Shown here: positions 63,700 to 64,000 of the stretch, piece by piece | Layout of the letters: every line of letters starts with the position of its first letter | How positions within the stretch are numbered: the first letter of the stretch is position 1 | Origin: Dama dama | Lineage: Eukaryota; Chordata; Mammalia; Artiodactyla; Cervidae | Direction: 5' to 3' | DNA length: 64,000 nucleotides | Assembly (NCBI RefSeq): GCF_033118175.1 | Contig: NW_026870888.1 | Location: forward strand, 2,418,001 to 2,482,000 | Notes under the pieces: model-generated | The model's database searches: none | Seen by the model: the letters and a program-made list of their open reading frames with translations, nothing else | What the model was told of the DNA's origin: nothing | Translations under genes and position numbers: made by a program

Positions 63700-64000
63700 T
63701 TGAAGCTCTTCATATTTTTCACACCTTTTCAGGCTCTTCATGTTTTTGAACACCGCTTCATGCTCCTCCTATTTTTCAGACCGTTTCGTGCTCCTCATAT
63801 ATTTGACACCTTTTGAAGCTCTTCATATTTTTCACACATTTTTAAGGCTGTTCATGTTTTTCAACACCGCTTCATGGTCCTCCTATTTTTCAAACCGTTT
63901 GATGCTCCTCATATTTTTGACACCTTTTGAAGCTCTTCATATTTTTCACACCTTTTGAAGCTCTTCGTATTTTTCACACCTTTTCAGGCTCTTCATGATT

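Larger units (their letters stand above)
1..64000 (+). repeat. Satellite array of ~28-bp units, whole window
   Basis: Every line of the window can be read as consecutive units of 27-29 bp. Each unit has a TTTTCATGCTC-like first half and a TATTTTTCACACC-like second half. All units lie in the same orientation; I found no inverted block and no stretch longer than a unit or two that is not satellite-derived. The array begins and ends inside units, so the true array is longer than the window. The strand given is the pyrimidine-rich strand. No promoter, tRNA, rRNA, transposon terminal repeat or gene-like codon pattern stands out. The sequence shows a satellite; a heterochromatic location is inferred from length and homogeneity. 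Confidence 0.97.
30863..64000 (+). repeat. Family B satellite domain, ~113-bp tetrameric higher-order repeat
   Basis: Four diverged units recur in order. B1 begins TTTTGAAGCTCTTCAT and ends CACACC. B2 begins TTTTCAGGCTCTTCATG and ends CAACACC or GAACACC, with one extra base making it 29 bp. B3 begins GCTTCATGCTCCTCC and ends CAGACC. B4 begins GTTTCATGCTCCTCAT and ends TTTTTGACACC. A clean example runs through about 42,454-42,680. Together they make 113 bp. Many copies drop or repeat individual units, especially B1 and B3. No gene is seen in these 33 kb. Confidence 0.94.

Noticed and set aside
1..64000. Many + strand open frames of 60-700 codons as protein genes
   Set aside because: They overlap in all three frames, share one 28-residue satellite period, and differ between copies by indels that are not frame-preserving. 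They have no codon bias, recognisable domain, or start and stop context. They exist because the unit lacks stops.
1..64000. CRISPR array (28-bp repeats)
   Set aside because: There are no spacers: repeat follows repeat directly, with graded variation along the whole unit, and no cas genes. The structure is a eukaryotic-type satellite.
1..64000. CENP-B box or telomeric repeats
   Set aside because: I looked for the TTCG....A..CGGG pattern and for TTAGGG/CCCTAA runs and saw none. A centromeric or telomeric role cannot be argued from these motifs.
1..64000. Transposon insertion within the array
   Set aside because: Candidate odd places (26,490, 25,366, 14,488 and the truncated unit at 52,268) are all made of satellite units. 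No terminal repeats, target-site duplications, poly-A tails or polymerase-like sequence were seen.
30863..64000. Triplex (H-DNA) or G-quadruplex forming array
   Set aside because: Pyrimidine runs are broken by A or G about every 8-10 bases, so no long mirror-symmetric tract forms. G runs of three or more are almost absent on the + strand, and C runs rarely exceed three.
1..64000. Nucleosome-length periodicity (6 x 28 = 168 bp)
   Set aside because: Any 28-bp array contains multiples near nucleosome length, and I saw no variant recurring every six units, so there is no independent evidence.

Overview
This window is 64 kb of uninterrupted tandem-repeat (satellite) DNA. I see no gene, RNA gene, transposon or unique-sequence island on either strand. 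Every stretch I read is built from a unit of about 28 bp, always head-to-tail in one orientation. The + strand is pyrimidine-rich (the common unit is about 46% T, 32% C, 14% A, 7% G), so the - strand is purine-rich. The array starts and ends mid-unit, so it continues beyond both edges. A eukaryotic heterochromatic satellite (pericentromeric, subtelomeric or interstitial) is the only reading I can support. Variation is concentrated at CpG sites, in the CG to CA/TG pattern expected of a methylated genome. This suits a vertebrate but does not prove one, and I cannot name the species.

Layout: (1) 1-25,365, family A. Units are close to a single 28-bp consensus that begins TTTTCATGCTCCTC and ends TATTTTTCACACC. 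They are assembled into long, irregular, very similar duplications. (2) 25,366-26,490, a 1.1-kb island of family B. (3) 26,491-30,862, family A again. (4) 30,863-64,000, family B. Here four diverged units (28+29+28+28 bp) form a higher-order repeat (HOR) of about 113 bp, with many missing or substituted units.

The array has grown by nested unequal exchange. Family A shows a 3.7/3.9-kb tandem pair (about 9,916-17,549), a 4,315-bp tandem pair (about 16,182-24,811) with a 1.3-kb tandem pair nested in each copy, and a 5.5-kb-offset duplication that spans the A/B boundary and explains the B island. Family B shows a 1.6/1.8-kb pair (about 31,560-34,710), dispersed 5-kb-offset copies (39.9-46.3 kb), a clean four-copy 1,434-bp array (52,282-58,017) flanked by related segments, and a 252-bp pair near the right end.

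The most interesting points are these: exact T-box-type half-sites (TCACACCT or TGACACCT) recur at unit junctions; the CpG decay signature coincides with the main unit variants; A-domain units resemble the B4-B1 junction, which links the two families; and copy 4 of the 1,434-bp array is a visible recombinant. Long open frames are present in all three + frames only because the unit lacks stop codons; I do not call them genes. All offsets and boundaries were aligned by eye and should be read as good to about one unit (28 bp) unless stated.
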